Shown: in pieces, positions 1 through 8,641 of the stretch
Position numbering within the stretch: the stretch's first letter is position 1
How the letters are laid out: every line of letters begins with the position of its first letter
Assembly (NCBI GenBank): GCA_937889225.1
Contig: CALAST010000004.1
Coordinates: 27,239-91,238 of the forward strand
From: an uncultured Lachnobacterium sp.
Lineage (GTDB): Bacteria > Bacillota > Clostridia > Lachnospirales > Lachnospiraceae
Length of the DNA stretch: 64,000 nucleotides
Direction: 5' to 3'
The notes under the pieces: generated by a model
Database searches by the model: none
The model's input: only the letters and a program-made list of their open reading frames with translations
Told to the model about the DNA's origin: nothing
Position numbers and translations under genes: made by a program

Positions 1-1062
1 GCATATTTGAATGATATTCAAGTGGTAGAAGGCGTAATGGGTGAGCAGAAATCACAAATTTTAGATACCGCTATGAATATATCAAAACTTACAGCTACCC
101 GAAACCAGTACTTAAATACCGAACAAAAAGTTTCTGATGAAGTATTTAACCAGATGCAGGAAGAAGAATCAGAAATGCCTAGAGTGATTAAACGCCTGAA
201 AGAAAATGAAGTAACGCTTGATAGCATTAAGCGAGATATGAGTCGTTTATCAGCAGAGAAGTTAGAATGGAGCGTGAGGCGTGAAGAAGCAGAGGAAAAG
301 CAAGAAACGATTCGGCGGATGTCAAAGGTTATGCTTGGTGTCGAAGGTGCGATGGCAATTCTGATTATGCTATTTTGTATTTATTTGAAAGTAGACAATA
401 CGTTGATTATTGCCATTATGGCATTAGTGGCAACAGCTACAGCAGCAATTTTATTAATTCAAAATCAAGAGTGCATAAGCGAATTAAAACGCTGTGATGT
501 AAACCAAAATCATGTGATTTCTCTTGAAAATCATGTGAAAATCAAGTTTGTAAACATGAAAAACGCGGTAGATTATTGTTGTCATAGGTATCATGTGAAA
601 AATTCATATGAATTGACTTATAATTATGAGCAGTTTATTGAAGCAACAAGAGAACGAGAAAAATTAAAAGAAACCAATGCGGATTTGGAATATTTTAGCA
701 ATAAGTTGATACGTCTTTTGCGAAAGCTGAATTTATATGATGCAAAAGTATGGGTAGGATATGCCGATGCACTTATTATGCCAAAAGAAATGGTGGAATT
801 GAAACATGAGTTGTTTTCTCGTCGTCAGAAATTGCGTGATCAGATTGAATATAATCTAAATGCGGTAACAAAAATGCGAGAAGAAGTGGAACATTATTAT
901 GGCATACAAAAAGAACATGAACAAATAGAGCATGGATTAAATGCAGCATCCGGATTATCATCAGAATCTGCAAATGGCACACATAATGCAGATGTTATGG
1001 GTGTGCAAATTAGGGATATTTTAAATAAAGTAGATGAAATTCATAAGAGTTTTATACAGTAA
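1..1062 (+). CDS. Coiled-coil protein with two membrane segments, 5'-truncated by the window edge
   Basis: The reading frame is open from the first base; a TTG at position 7 is the first possible start seen, but there is no convincing ribosome binding site, so the gene probably begins upstream. The visible part is about 351 residues. It has a charged helical N-terminal third, two hydrophobic segments at about residues 108-126 and 131-151 separated by a short polar turn, and a long charged, coiled-coil-like C-terminal half. No catalytic motif is visible and I do not recognise the family. A GC-rich hairpin with a T run follows directly, so this is the last gene of its transcript. The function is unknown; a membrane-anchored scaffold would fit the shape, but that is only inference. 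Confidence 0.6.
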   Translation, partial: AYLNDIQVVEGVMGEQKSQILDTAMNISKLTATRNQYLNTEQKVSDEVFNQMQEEESEMPRVIKRLKENEVTLDSIKRDMSRLSAEKLEWSVRREEAEEKQETIRRMSKVMLGVEGAMAILIMLFCIYLKVDNTLIIAIMALVATATAAILLIQNQECISELKRCDVNQNHVISLENHVKIKFVNMKNAVDYCCHRYHVKNSYELTYNYEQFIEATREREKLKETNADLEYFSNKLIRLLRKLNLYDAKVWVGYADALIMPKEMVELKHELFSRRQKLRDQIEYNLNAVTKMREEVEHYYGIQKEHEQIEHGLNAASGLSSESANGTHNADVMGVQIRDILNKVDEIHKSFIQ

Positions 1063-1068
1063 GATGTA

Positions 1069-1093
1069 GGGCTGCGATTGTGCAGCCCTTTTT
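1069..1093 (+). terminator. Rho-independent terminator
   Basis: GGGCTGC pairs with GCAGCCC across a 6-nt loop and is followed by a T run, 7 bases after the stop codon of the coiled-coil protein. Confidence 0.85.
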
Positions 1094-1169
1094 AATACAA
1101 GTAAAAAACGAACATTTAAAATTGGAATATGCGGAATTATAAAAATATGCAAAGAAAGAATGTTTTTTA

Positions 1170-1270
1170 TTTACAATCATAAATATAGTGGCTCATATGA
1201 AACATAAGACTGGTGATGGCAAGTGTTATCATCAGTTTTTTACAGTTTAACTATGAGAATGATAGGAAGG
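1170..1270 (+). repeat. Leader block, copy 1 (duplicated at 8529-8632)
   Basis: About 100 bp that recurs with high similarity at 8529-8632. Both copies share TTTACA followed by a conserved stretch with GGCTCATATGAAACATAA, then a hairpin (CTGGTGAT pairing with ATCATCAG) ending in TTTTTT, then a variable stretch and the ribosome binding site of a short gene. The stem differs between copies at a position where pairing is kept (G-U here, A-U in the other copy). It looks like a promoter-proximal attenuator or small terminated leader. The hairpin is directly visible; the regulatory role is inferred. Confidence 0.5.
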
Positions 1271-1281
1271 AAGAACTAAGC

Positions 1282-1470
1282 ATGACAGATAGTACATATA
1301 AGATGATACAGCAATTGAATGAGATAGATTTTATGGATAATTCAGAAAAAATGAAAAAACAGATGATAAAAATAATAGAAAAAGTGCAACAAGAAGCATT
1401 TATGGAGGGATATAAGTATGCAATTACAATATTAGAAGATGGAATCGTAAAAAAAGAAAAGACTGATTAG
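1282..1470 (+). CDS. Small helical protein of unknown function (62 aa)
   Basis: I place the start at the ATG at 1282 because AGGAAGG lies about 10 bases upstream; an in-frame ATG at 1213 lies inside the leader hairpin. The product is short, charged and predicted helical, with no signal peptide, membrane segment or recognised motif. It sits directly behind the duplicated leader block, the same leader that precedes the decayed surface-protein gene at 8642, so the leader probably governs its expression. It ends 20 bases before the convergent XRE regulator gene. Confidence 0.55.
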   Translation: MTDSTYKMIQQLNEIDFMDNSEKMKKQMIKIIEKVQQEAFMEGYKYAITILEDGIVKKEKTD

Positions 1471-1489
1471 TACGGGAAGTTCCCGCTTA

Positions 1490-1771
1490 TTAAGTCTTTT
1501 CTAAAATATCATTAATAATTTGTTGAATATGAGCCAAATGTGTTTCCGATAATCCGGTAACCTCAATATATGTTCTATCATCTAATTCCAATAAATAGTC
1601 GGTGCTAACAGAAAAAAAGGATGAGATTTTTACAAGCATTTCAATAGAGGGAAGAATATTATTATTCTCCCAATTAGAAACGGTTTGTTTTGAAACATCC
1701 AGTTTTTGGGCAAGTTGCACCTGATTATAATTATTGGCTTTTCGTAAAATCTTAATTCTATCCCCAAACAT
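1490..1771 (-). CDS. XRE-family helix-turn-helix transcriptional regulator (93 aa)
   Basis: Residues 1-60 form a lambda-repressor-type HTH: QVQLAQKLDVSKQTVSNWE is the helix-turn-helix, followed by the typical LVKISSFFSVSTDYLL tail. The last 25 residues are a short helix without a recognisable sensing domain, so this is a minimal regulator. It is transcribed divergently from the O-antigen-ligase-like gene at 1879, with a strong sigma-A-type promoter for that gene in the shared 107-bp intergenic region. Control of that promoter, or autoregulation, is the likely job. The ligand or signal is not apparent. Confidence 0.85.
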   Translation of the reverse strand: MFGDRIKILRKANNYNQVQLAQKLDVSKQTVSNWENNNILPSIEMLVKISSFFSVSTDYLLELDDRTYIEVTGLSETHLAHIQQIINDILEKT

Positions 1772-1814
1772 AAAATTCTCCTTTTTATAAATATTTTATG
1801 TGAGAAAAAATATA

Positions 1815-1843
1815 TTTACAAAATACAAAAGTATTGTTATAAT
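1815..1843 (+). promoter_or_regulatory. Sigma-A-type promoter of the O-antigen-ligase-like gene
   Basis: TTTACA at 1815-1820, a 17-bp spacer, and a perfect TATAAT at 1838-1843; the start codon is 35 bases downstream. It lies in the divergent region shared with the XRE regulator gene. Confidence 0.75.
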
Positions 1844-1878
1844 GGATTATATAAGCATAGGAAATTTATGGAGATGAT

Positions 1879-3579
1879 ATGGAACGACAAATGATAGAAA
1901 AAAGTAAATGGATATTCTTAAGTGCCATACTTGCAAGTAGTTTATTTTCGGCAGGCGGATATTTTGTTTATGTTTCATGTGGAATAACGATATTGCAGTT
2001 AATTGGAATAGCAGTTTTGTATGGAAAAGAAAAAAAGATAAAGATGGCATGGGATTTTTCTATGTTGTCTGTGGGTACATTGGTATTTTCCTATTTAGCA
2101 ACCGTATTATGGGCAGTAGATGAAGGAATGGCAATATGGGGATTTTTAAAGTTTTTTCCAGTATTGTTGTTTTTTTTGCTGTTAAGGCAAAATCAAGAGA
2201 AAAAAGAGCAAATAATACAGTTGTTACCAATCTTTGGTACATTGATGACAATTTTTTCGGTTCTTATGATGCAGTTTGAAATATTTCAAGAGTATGTATC
2301 AGTTGCAGGGAGATTAGCCGGATTTTTTCAATATCCCAATACATATGCAGTATTTATGTTAGTATGTATAGTCATTGCATTTTATGAGATAGATTGGAAA
2401 AAGCCGGATTGGTTATTACTTACTCATATTATTGTTGGATTAGCTGGGATTTTATTAAGTGGAAGCCGTATTGTATGGGGACTTTTAGCTGCTTGTAGTT
2501 TGGCATTGCTTATTTCTCAAAAAAGAAATCGAAAAGTAATTATGGCAAGTGTTGGAAGTGGCGTGTTGGCAATTGGAGCAGTAATTCTTTTAGGAGCCGG
2601 AGGGTCGATATGGGAACGTATTCTTAGTATTTCATTATATTCCAGTACATTAGTTGGACGATTTTTATACTATATAGATGCAATTCCTGTTATTTTGAAG
2701 CATCCGTTTGGTTTAGGATACTATGGGTATTATTCCATTCAGCAGGAAATCCAAACAGGTGTATATTCCGTGTTAAATGTACATAATGAATTATTACAGT
2801 TGATGCTAGATGTGGGAATTGTGCCAGCATTGCTTTTTTATGGCTGTATAGCAAAGAATATATGCACAGGAAATAAACCTATGCGTGATAGAGTTGTGCT
2901 TCTTATTTTATTTTTGCATAGCTTATTGGATTATGATTTTCAATTTATTTCTATGTTGTTTGTGTTATTGCTATTTTTGGAAAATGGTAAATTAAAAGAA
3001 TATGGACTTCCGACTATAGCAAAAGCAGTAATAGCTGTTTTTTCGATTGCTATTTTAGTAGGAAGTGTTTGTATTGGTGCTTCGGAATATTTTTATACAA
3101 GAGGAGACAACAAAAAGTCGTTGGATTTGTATGAGCGGAATACACCAGCAAAAGTAGCATTGCTTACAGAGGCAGAAACAATAGAAGAAATGGAAAATTA
3201 TGCAGATGAAATCTTAGAAAGCAATTCCCATAGTGCAATTGCGTATAGTGCCAAAGCCAGAGCTGCCTTTAGCAGAGGTGAAATAGAGCAGTTTATACAG
3301 TATAAGATTAAGGCGATTGATTTAGCACCTTATCAATATGAAGAATATTTGGACTATTTAGATTGTTTATTTTTTGCTTTTTCAGAGTATCAAAAAGCAG
3401 GAGAAACTAATAGTGCTGAAATGTGTCTGAAAAGAGTAGAGTCTGTGTATGGGATGTTGGAAGAATTACAGGAACGGACAAGCAGTTTGGCATGGAAAAT
3501 TGATGACCTTCCAAGAGTGACATTGTCACATGAATATCAGCAGTTATTAGAAGAAGCAAAAGAGGCATTATATGAATAA
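1879..3579 (+). CDS. O-antigen-ligase-like polytopic membrane protein with C-terminal TPR-like region
   Basis: A 566-aa protein; the ATG at 1879 follows GGAGATGAT. The first ~385 residues contain about 10-12 hydrophobic segments. The pattern is that of the Wzy_C/O-antigen ligase family: GSRIVWG in a central segment and the conserved loop with VHNELLQLMLDVGI. The last ~160 residues are soluble and helical with TPR-like character (SAIAYSAKARAAFSRGEIEQF). Family members transfer or polymerise lipid-linked glycans at the outer face of the membrane; the substrate here is unknown. The gene overlaps the following transpeptidase gene by 8 bases, so the two are translationally coupled. This pairing suggests a shared envelope-assembly role, which is inference. 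Confidence 0.75.
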   Translation: MERQMIEKSKWIFLSAILASSLFSAGGYFVYVSCGITILQLIGIAVLYGKEKKIKMAWDFSMLSVGTLVFSYLATVLWAVDEGMAIWGFLKFFPVLLFFLLLRQNQEKKEQIIQLLPIFGTLMTIFSVLMMQFEIFQEYVSVAGRLAGFFQYPNTYAVFMLVCIVIAFYEIDWKKPDWLLLTHIIVGLAGILLSGSRIVWGLLAACSLALLISQKRNRKVIMASVGSGVLAIGAVILLGAGGSIWERILSISLYSSTLVGRFLYYIDAIPVILKHPFGLGYYGYYSIQQEIQTGVYSVLNVHNELLQLMLDVGIVPALLFYGCIAKNICTGNKPMRDRVVLLILFLHSLLDYDFQFISMLFVLLLFLENGKLKEYGLPTIAKAVIAVFSIAILVGSVCIGASEYFYTRGDNKKSLDLYERNTPAKVALLTEAETIEEMENYADEILESNSHSAIAYSAKARAAFSRGEIEQFIQYKIKAIDLAPYQYEEYLDYLDCLFFAFSEYQKAGETNSAEMCLKRVESVYGMLEELQERTSSLAWKIDDLPRVTLSHEYQQLLEEAKEALYE

Positions 3580-4945
3580 AAAAAGAGGATTGTTTTTGCT
3601 CGTAGTTGGAATTGTGTGTATTCTGATTGTATTTGTAGGAACGATAGGCTCAAAACCTAAAGAAGCAATTGTGTTAGATGAAGAAGGTGAAAAAATAGCA
3701 GTTCTTACTTATACAGAAGAAGGAATTATATATTCTTGTGAAGAAAGATATGAGAGTTTTACAGATGTAGCAGTTTGTGAAGCAATTACAATTATTATGG
3801 AACAGGAAGGCATAAAAGAAACTGAGGCAAAAAAGTTTTTAGTGCAAAATGAGATGTATTTAAATACTACATTTCGAAAAGAAGCATTAGATGCAATTGT
3901 TTTAGCATATGAAAAAAATAAAAATATAGAAAATACAGAATTTGCAGCTGTGCTAGGTGGAACAGATGGAAAAATATATGCTTGTTATAGTATGTCCTTG
4001 AAAGAAAATGAAAATATGGTATTACATCCGACTTATGCAGCTTCTGCGATAAAACCATTAAGTGTTTATGGACAGGTCATAGAAGCAGGAGAATTGCATT
4101 GGTCGGATAAAGTATTGGATGCTCCATATATTAGTGAACAGGCAGATGGAAAGAATGTAGAAATTCCGGCAAATGCAACTAACTGTACATATGAAGAAAC
4201 GTTTATGGAAGATGCCGTAAAAAAATCACTAAATACTATTCCGATTCGCCTTTTGAAAACATATGGTGTAGAAAAAAGTTGTGATTTTTTGGCGGAAAAT
4301 TTTGAAATTTCGTTAGATAGAGAGTATCGTGCATTAAAAAATAGTGGGGAAGATGAAATTTTGGCAAATATTGCACTTGGATACATAACAGCAGGGATTT
4401 CGCCAAAAGATTTGTTTGCTTATTATCAAATATTTGCAAATGGTGGAATGTATCAGCCAGCATATACGATAACATCCATAGAAACAGAAGCCGGGTTATA
4501 TTATGAACACATAAATACTTCAAAACGAATTTTTTCGGAAGAAACGGCATATATTGTGAATCGTTTGTTAAAACAAGTGGTAACGGAAGATGGGACAGGT
4601 GCAGATGCACAGATAGCCGATATAGATGTATGTGGAAAAACGGGAACAAGTAGCGAATATGAAGATAATTGGTTTGTGGGACTAACTCCGCAATATATTG
4701 GAGCAGTTTGGTATGGAATGGAACATGGATATGCACAAAGAACAGCAAATGAAAGTGTAATTGTTTGGAAAGATATTATTTGTCAAATGAAGGATGTGTA
4801 TGGTGTTTCATTTGAAAAACCATCGCAAGTAGTAGAAGCGGCATATTGTAAAGAAACCGGTTTGTTAGCAGGTGAAAGTTGTGAGCAAACAGGAATAGGA
4901 TATTATAAAACAAATGAATTGCCAAAAGAATGTATGTGTGATTGA
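3572..4945 (+). CDS. Membrane-anchored penicillin-binding transpeptidase (457 aa)
   Basis: An N-terminal membrane anchor (residues ~5-27) is followed by a linker and a transpeptidase domain. The three active-site motifs are visible: SAIK (SxxK), SLN (SxN) in KKSLNTIPIR, and KTG in CGKTGTSS. There is no transglycosylase or dimerisation domain like that of class B PBPs, so it is a stripped-down transpeptidase. The C-terminus has four cysteines in a short tail (CKETG, ESCEQTG, KECMCD), as in some exported PBPs. It overlaps the O-antigen-ligase-like gene by 8 bases and is probably made with it. It acts outside the membrane on peptidoglycan or on a related acyl-D-Ala substrate. Confidence 0.8.
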   Translation: MNKKRGLFLLVVGIVCILIVFVGTIGSKPKEAIVLDEEGEKIAVLTYTEEGIIYSCEERYESFTDVAVCEAITIIMEQEGIKETEAKKFLVQNEMYLNTTFRKEALDAIVLAYEKNKNIENTEFAAVLGGTDGKIYACYSMSLKENENMVLHPTYAASAIKPLSVYGQVIEAGELHWSDKVLDAPYISEQADGKNVEIPANATNCTYEETFMEDAVKKSLNTIPIRLLKTYGVEKSCDFLAENFEISLDREYRALKNSGEDEILANIALGYITAGISPKDLFAYYQIFANGGMYQPAYTITSIETEAGLYYEHINTSKRIFSEETAYIVNRLLKQVVTEDGTGADAQIADIDVCGKTGTSSEYEDNWFVGLTPQYIGAVWYGMEHGYAQRTANESVIVWKDIICQMKDVYGVSFEKPSQVVEAAYCKETGLLAGESCEQTGIGYYKTNELPKECMCD

Positions 4946-5153
4946 GAAAGCAGATGTTCCATTAGAGACAGAAGCTTTTCAATAAATTAGGGAATGGCGA
5001 AACGTATTCTTAAAATTTGTGTCTTTTACATAAAGATAAGTGCAAATACGCATTTTTAAAAGGTCTTATTTGTAAAAAAAATAGATATTTTATGTGCTAT
5101 TGAAAGTTTTGCAGATTCCTAATCGTATAAAAAATCAGAAAGGAGAGTTTGAA

Positions 5154-7940
5154 ATGAGCTCAAAAATGGGAAGACGTTTTCTAGCAGGAGCATTAGCCGG
5201 AATTGTATCATTTACAACACTGGGAATGAATTGCACGACAGTGCTTGCTGAGGAAACAAGTGAATGTTTAGAGGCATCTGTTAATACAGATATGTTGACA
5301 GATACTTCGAAAGATGTACTGTATCGTTTTGTACCGGAAACAACCGGAAAATACGAATTTTATTCCGTAGAATCCGGTGATACTTATGGTTGCATTTATG
5401 ATGCAGAACAAAATGTATTGTATTCGGATAACGATGGTGGTGAAGAGTTAAACTTTAGCATTACTGCAGAATTAAAAGCGAATACAGAATATTATTTAGG
5501 TGTCAGCTATTTTGAAATAGGGGCAGAAGGAGAAATTGCTTGGAAAATCGAGAAAGTTGTAGCAGAAGAAGCAACTTTGACAGCAGAGGAAACACCGGAA
5601 GGAACTGAAGCAGGAACGACAGAAACAACCGAAGTAGTTACGGAAGGTAGTGACACAGTAGAATCAACTGAAGCAGCTACAGAAAGTGATGGAATAACAG
5701 AAACAGAAACAAAAACTACAACAACAGAAAATCCTGTAGAAGGTGAGTATGAATATACGGAAAAAGATGGTATTGTAACCATTACAAAATATACAGGAAC
5801 AGAGGAAGTTGTTTCCATTCCGGAAAAAATTAATGGAAAAACAGTAGGAGTGATTGGTACAGAATCTTTTATGGATAGTGATACATTAAAAGAAGTAACC
5901 ATTCCGAAAACCGTTACGGAAATTCAGTATGCAGCATTTATGTCTTGTAGAAGTTTAAAAACATTAAATTTTGCACCAGATAGTACATTACAGAAAATCG
6001 CAAGAAAGTCCTTTGCATGGTGTTCTTCTTTGGAAGCGGTTAGTTTACCGGATAGCTTAAAAGAAGCAGGAACAGAAACATTCTATAGTTGTACTTCACT
6101 TGTAAAAGTAGACTTAGGTAAGGGATTAACAAAGGTTTCCGATTATATGTTTTCAGAAACATCAAGCTTAAAAAATATTACATTCCCAAGTAATATTACA
6201 ACAATTGGATATGGAGCATTTAGCAGTTCAGGTTTAGTTTCTTTAACGATTCCGGATACTGTTACAACAGTTGAAGCGTCTGCATTTGCATGGTGTAACT
6301 CACTTAGTGAAGTAAAACTTGGTGCAGGTATCGAAGGTATTTCAGATAATGTATTTAGTGGAACAACGAGTTTAAAAACCATTACATTCCCAGCTAATAT
6401 TACTTATATTGGTAAGAATGCATTCTATGAGTCAGGATTGGAAAGTGTAGATATTCCAAGTACCGTAACAAGTGTTGGAGAATATGCATTTGCTAATTGT
6501 CATAACTTGAGAAAAGCAGAACTCGGTAGCGGACTTACCTATGTAGCAGAAGGTACTTTTTATAATAGTGAATTAGAAACAGTAAAAATTGGAGAAAATA
6601 TTAAATCACTTGGTTTATTTTCTTTCTCAAGAAATGATTTTAAGGAAATTACCATTCCGGATACCGTTGTAGAATTAGAATATGGTGTATTCTTGAATTG
6701 TCAAGAATTAGGTACAGTAAATCTTCCAGATGATTTGGAAAAAATAGGTGGACATTGTTTCCATTACACAAAATGGTTCGAAAATCAAAAAGACGGAGAT
6801 GTATATGCAGGAAACGTATATTATTACTACAAAGGTGAAATGCCTGCAAATACAACTGTTACGATTAAAGACGGCACATTAGGAATTGCTGGATGGGCAT
6901 TGGAAGAACAGGAAAACCTTACTGCATTACATATTCCATATGGTGTGACAAACATTGGTGAATTTGCATTAATAGGATGTACTTCTTTAAACGAAGTTAC
7001 CATTCCAAGTTCCGTGACGGAAATTTGGGATTACTCCATTGGATATGAGTATGGTTGGGATGAAGGATATGTAAAAGTTCCGACAACATTTGGTGGAAAT
7101 GCATATTGTGTAAAAATTCCAGACTTTACAATTATCGGTGATGCAGATTCCGAAGCAGAAGCATATGCACAAAAACATGGATTTTCATTCAAGAAAAACG
7201 TATATACCGTAAACTTCTATGATGGAGACAAACTCGTTTCTACACAGCAAGTTATTTCTGGTGAATCCGCAGAAGCACCTGCATTGACAAAAGATGGTTA
7301 TCTCTTAAGTTGGGATACAGACTTTAGCAATGTAAAGAGAAGTCTCAATGTAAAAGCTGTATGGAAAGATTATGCAGAAGTTTCACTTCCGGAAAATAAT
7401 ACGCTGACCAAGGAAAAATTTGCAGAAGTACTTGAAATGAACAAAAACTTCGATGTTGTAGTAAAATCTAATAATAACGTAACCTTTACATTTGCAAAAG
7501 GCACAATGAAAGCTGTTAGCGGAAAAGAAAGTTATGATTTCACAACTACAATCTACAATACATATAGTACAGAATTACCGGCTTTTGTTACAGCAGATAA
7601 TTTTGTATTAAAGATTGATTATGCATATTCAGGACAACTTCCGGCAGAAGCAAGTATTCGCATTTTTGTAGGAACTGAATATGCAGGTAAGACATTATAT
7701 TATTCTTGGTTAAAAGAAGATGGTACACTTGCAGAAGTACAGGGTTCCGGTGTAGGTGAAGATGGCTATATGATGGTAAAACAAGACCATTGCTCCAGCT
7801 ATGTAATTACAACAGAGTCACCAGCAACAACGGTAAAATCACCAGGAACAGGCGATGTTTCCATGATGGGCATTTATATGGTAATGGCTTTAAGTGCTGT
7901 AGTTATGGTATTTGTAACAGGAAAAAAATACAATAAATAG
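5154..7940 (+). CDS. Secreted BspA-type leucine-rich-repeat surface protein with sortase-like C-terminal anchor
   Basis: I chose the ATG at 5154 because AAAGGAGAG lies just upstream and a signal peptide begins there (MSSKMGRRFLAGALAGIV..., cleavage near VLAEE); a start at 5094 has neither. The 928-aa protein has a short N-terminal domain, a Thr/Glu-rich linker (~residues 145-200), about a dozen BspA/TpLRR-like LRR_5 repeats (SLTIPDTVTTVEASAFAWC type, ~210-650), a Listeria-Bacteroides-type repeat (YTVNFYDGDKLVSTQQV), a further beta domain, and a tail of SPGTGD, hydrophobic helix and GKKYNK. SPxTG resembles sortase motifs known from clostridia. It is probably wall-anchored and adhesive. A decayed paralogue lies 700 bp downstream inside the cotJC element. 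Confidence 0.85.
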   Translation: MSSKMGRRFLAGALAGIVSFTTLGMNCTTVLAEETSECLEASVNTDMLTDTSKDVLYRFVPETTGKYEFYSVESGDTYGCIYDAEQNVLYSDNDGGEELNFSITAELKANTEYYLGVSYFEIGAEGEIAWKIEKVVAEEATLTAEETPEGTEAGTTETTEVVTEGSDTVESTEAATESDGITETETKTTTTENPVEGEYEYTEKDGIVTITKYTGTEEVVSIPEKINGKTVGVIGTESFMDSDTLKEVTIPKTVTEIQYAAFMSCRSLKTLNFAPDSTLQKIARKSFAWCSSLEAVSLPDSLKEAGTETFYSCTSLVKVDLGKGLTKVSDYMFSETSSLKNITFPSNITTIGYGAFSSSGLVSLTIPDTVTTVEASAFAWCNSLSEVKLGAGIEGISDNVFSGTTSLKTITFPANITYIGKNAFYESGLESVDIPSTVTSVGEYAFANCHNLRKAELGSGLTYVAEGTFYNSELETVKIGENIKSLGLFSFSRNDFKEITIPDTVVELEYGVFLNCQELGTVNLPDDLEKIGGHCFHYTKWFENQKDGDVYAGNVYYYYKGEMPANTTVTIKDGTLGIAGWALEEQENLTALHIPYGVTNIGEFALIGCTSLNEVTIPSSVTEIWDYSIGYEYGWDEGYVKVPTTFGGNAYCVKIPDFTIIGDADSEAEAYAQKHGFSFKKNVYTVNFYDGDKLVSTQQVISGESAEAPALTKDGYLLSWDTDFSNVKRSLNVKAVWKDYAEVSLPENNTLTKEKFAEVLEMNKNFDVVVKSNNNVTFTFAKGTMKAVSGKESYDFTTTIYNTYSTELPAFVTADNFVLKIDYAYSGQLPAEASIRIFVGTEYAGKTLYYSWLKEDGTLAEVQGSGVGEDGYMMVKQDHCSSYVITTESPATTVKSPGTGDVSMMGIYMVMALSAVVMVFVTGKKYNK

Positions 7941-7993
7941 AAGTAGTTAGACTAAGAAATAAAGGATAGTCGAAAAATAGCTATTCTGTAATA

Positions 7994-8039
7994 GGGAATG
8001 ATATCGTTCGTATAAACGATATCGTTCCCTAATTTTTTT
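7994..8039 (+). terminator. Terminator between the LRR gene and cotJC
   Basis: GGGAATGATATCGTT pairs with AACGATATCGTTCCC across a 6-nt loop, followed by TAATTTTTTT. It lies between convergent genes and could serve both strands. Confidence 0.85.
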
Positions 8040-8075
8040 ATAAAAAGAAAAAATGGCTAACCAAGAGTTTTTTTC

Positions 8076-8489
8076 TTAGCAATCGAAAGATGGATTGAAT
8101 GCATAGAAGTTTTTACTATCAAGTTCATCTTGCACAATACGAAGTGCTTCGCCAAAACGTTGGAAGTGTACAACTTCACGTTGTCTTAAGAATTTAATCG
8201 GGTCAGCGATTTCATAGTCTTTTGCAAGACGTAAAATATTGTCATAGGTAGAACGGGCTTTCTGTTCTGCTGCCATATCTTCAAACAGGTCTGTAATTGG
8301 GTCGCCTTTGCTTTGGAACTGGTTCGCGTTGAATTCAATTCCTCCTGCTGCTTGTGGCCAGATACCGCCCGTATGGTCAATATAATATTTGCCAAGTCCT
8401 GCGGCTTCTAATTCTTCTGCACTTAAGCCTTTGGTGAGCTGACGGATAATGGCAGCTACCATTTCCATATGTGCAAGTTCTTCTGTACC
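8076..8489 (-). CDS. cotJC: CotJC, C-terminal part (gene interrupted by a recombinase element)
   Basis: This encodes the C-terminal 137 residues of the spore-coat manganese-catalase-like protein CotJC, from the Gly of GTEELAHMEMV to ...FYAFNPSFDC. The EELAH sequence supplies metal ligands of the Mn-catalase fold. The open frame continues upstream into unrelated element sequence, so an apparent N-terminal extension in the unexcised state is not genuine. The missing N-terminus is encoded at 13441-13626 on the same strand. Joining GGT at 8489-8487 to the same codon at 13443-13441 gives LLTDI-G-TEELAH, the normal CotJC sequence, and a 198-residue protein, close to the usual CotJC length. Whether excision actually occurs is inferred. 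Confidence 0.9.
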   Translation of the reverse strand, partial: GTEELAHMEMVAAIIRQLTKGLSAEELEAAGLGKYYIDHTGGIWPQAAGGIEFNANQFQSKGDPITDLFEDMAAEQKARSTYDNILRLAKDYEIADPIKFLRQREVVHFQRFGEALRIVQDELDSKNFYAFNPSFDC

Positions 8490-8528
8490 TGAATAGAAAT
8501 CGAAATTGCACATCTTTATGCATTTTTG

Positions 8529-8632
8529 TTTACAATCATAAATATAGTGGCTCATATGAAACATAAAGCTGATGATGGTAAGTGCTATCATCAGTTTTTT
8601 AACCTCTTGACTATAAAAGTGATAGAAAGGAG
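8529..8632 (+). repeat. Leader block, copy 2
   Basis: The second copy of the 1170-1270 block, about 40 bases inside the element's left end. It has TTTACA, the conserved middle, the hairpin CTGATGAT/ATCATCAG with TTTTTT, and then AAAGGAGAG leading into the decayed surface-protein gene. The intact LRR gene at 5154 lacks this leader. Confidence 0.5.
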
Positions 8633-8641
8633 AGTTTTGAA

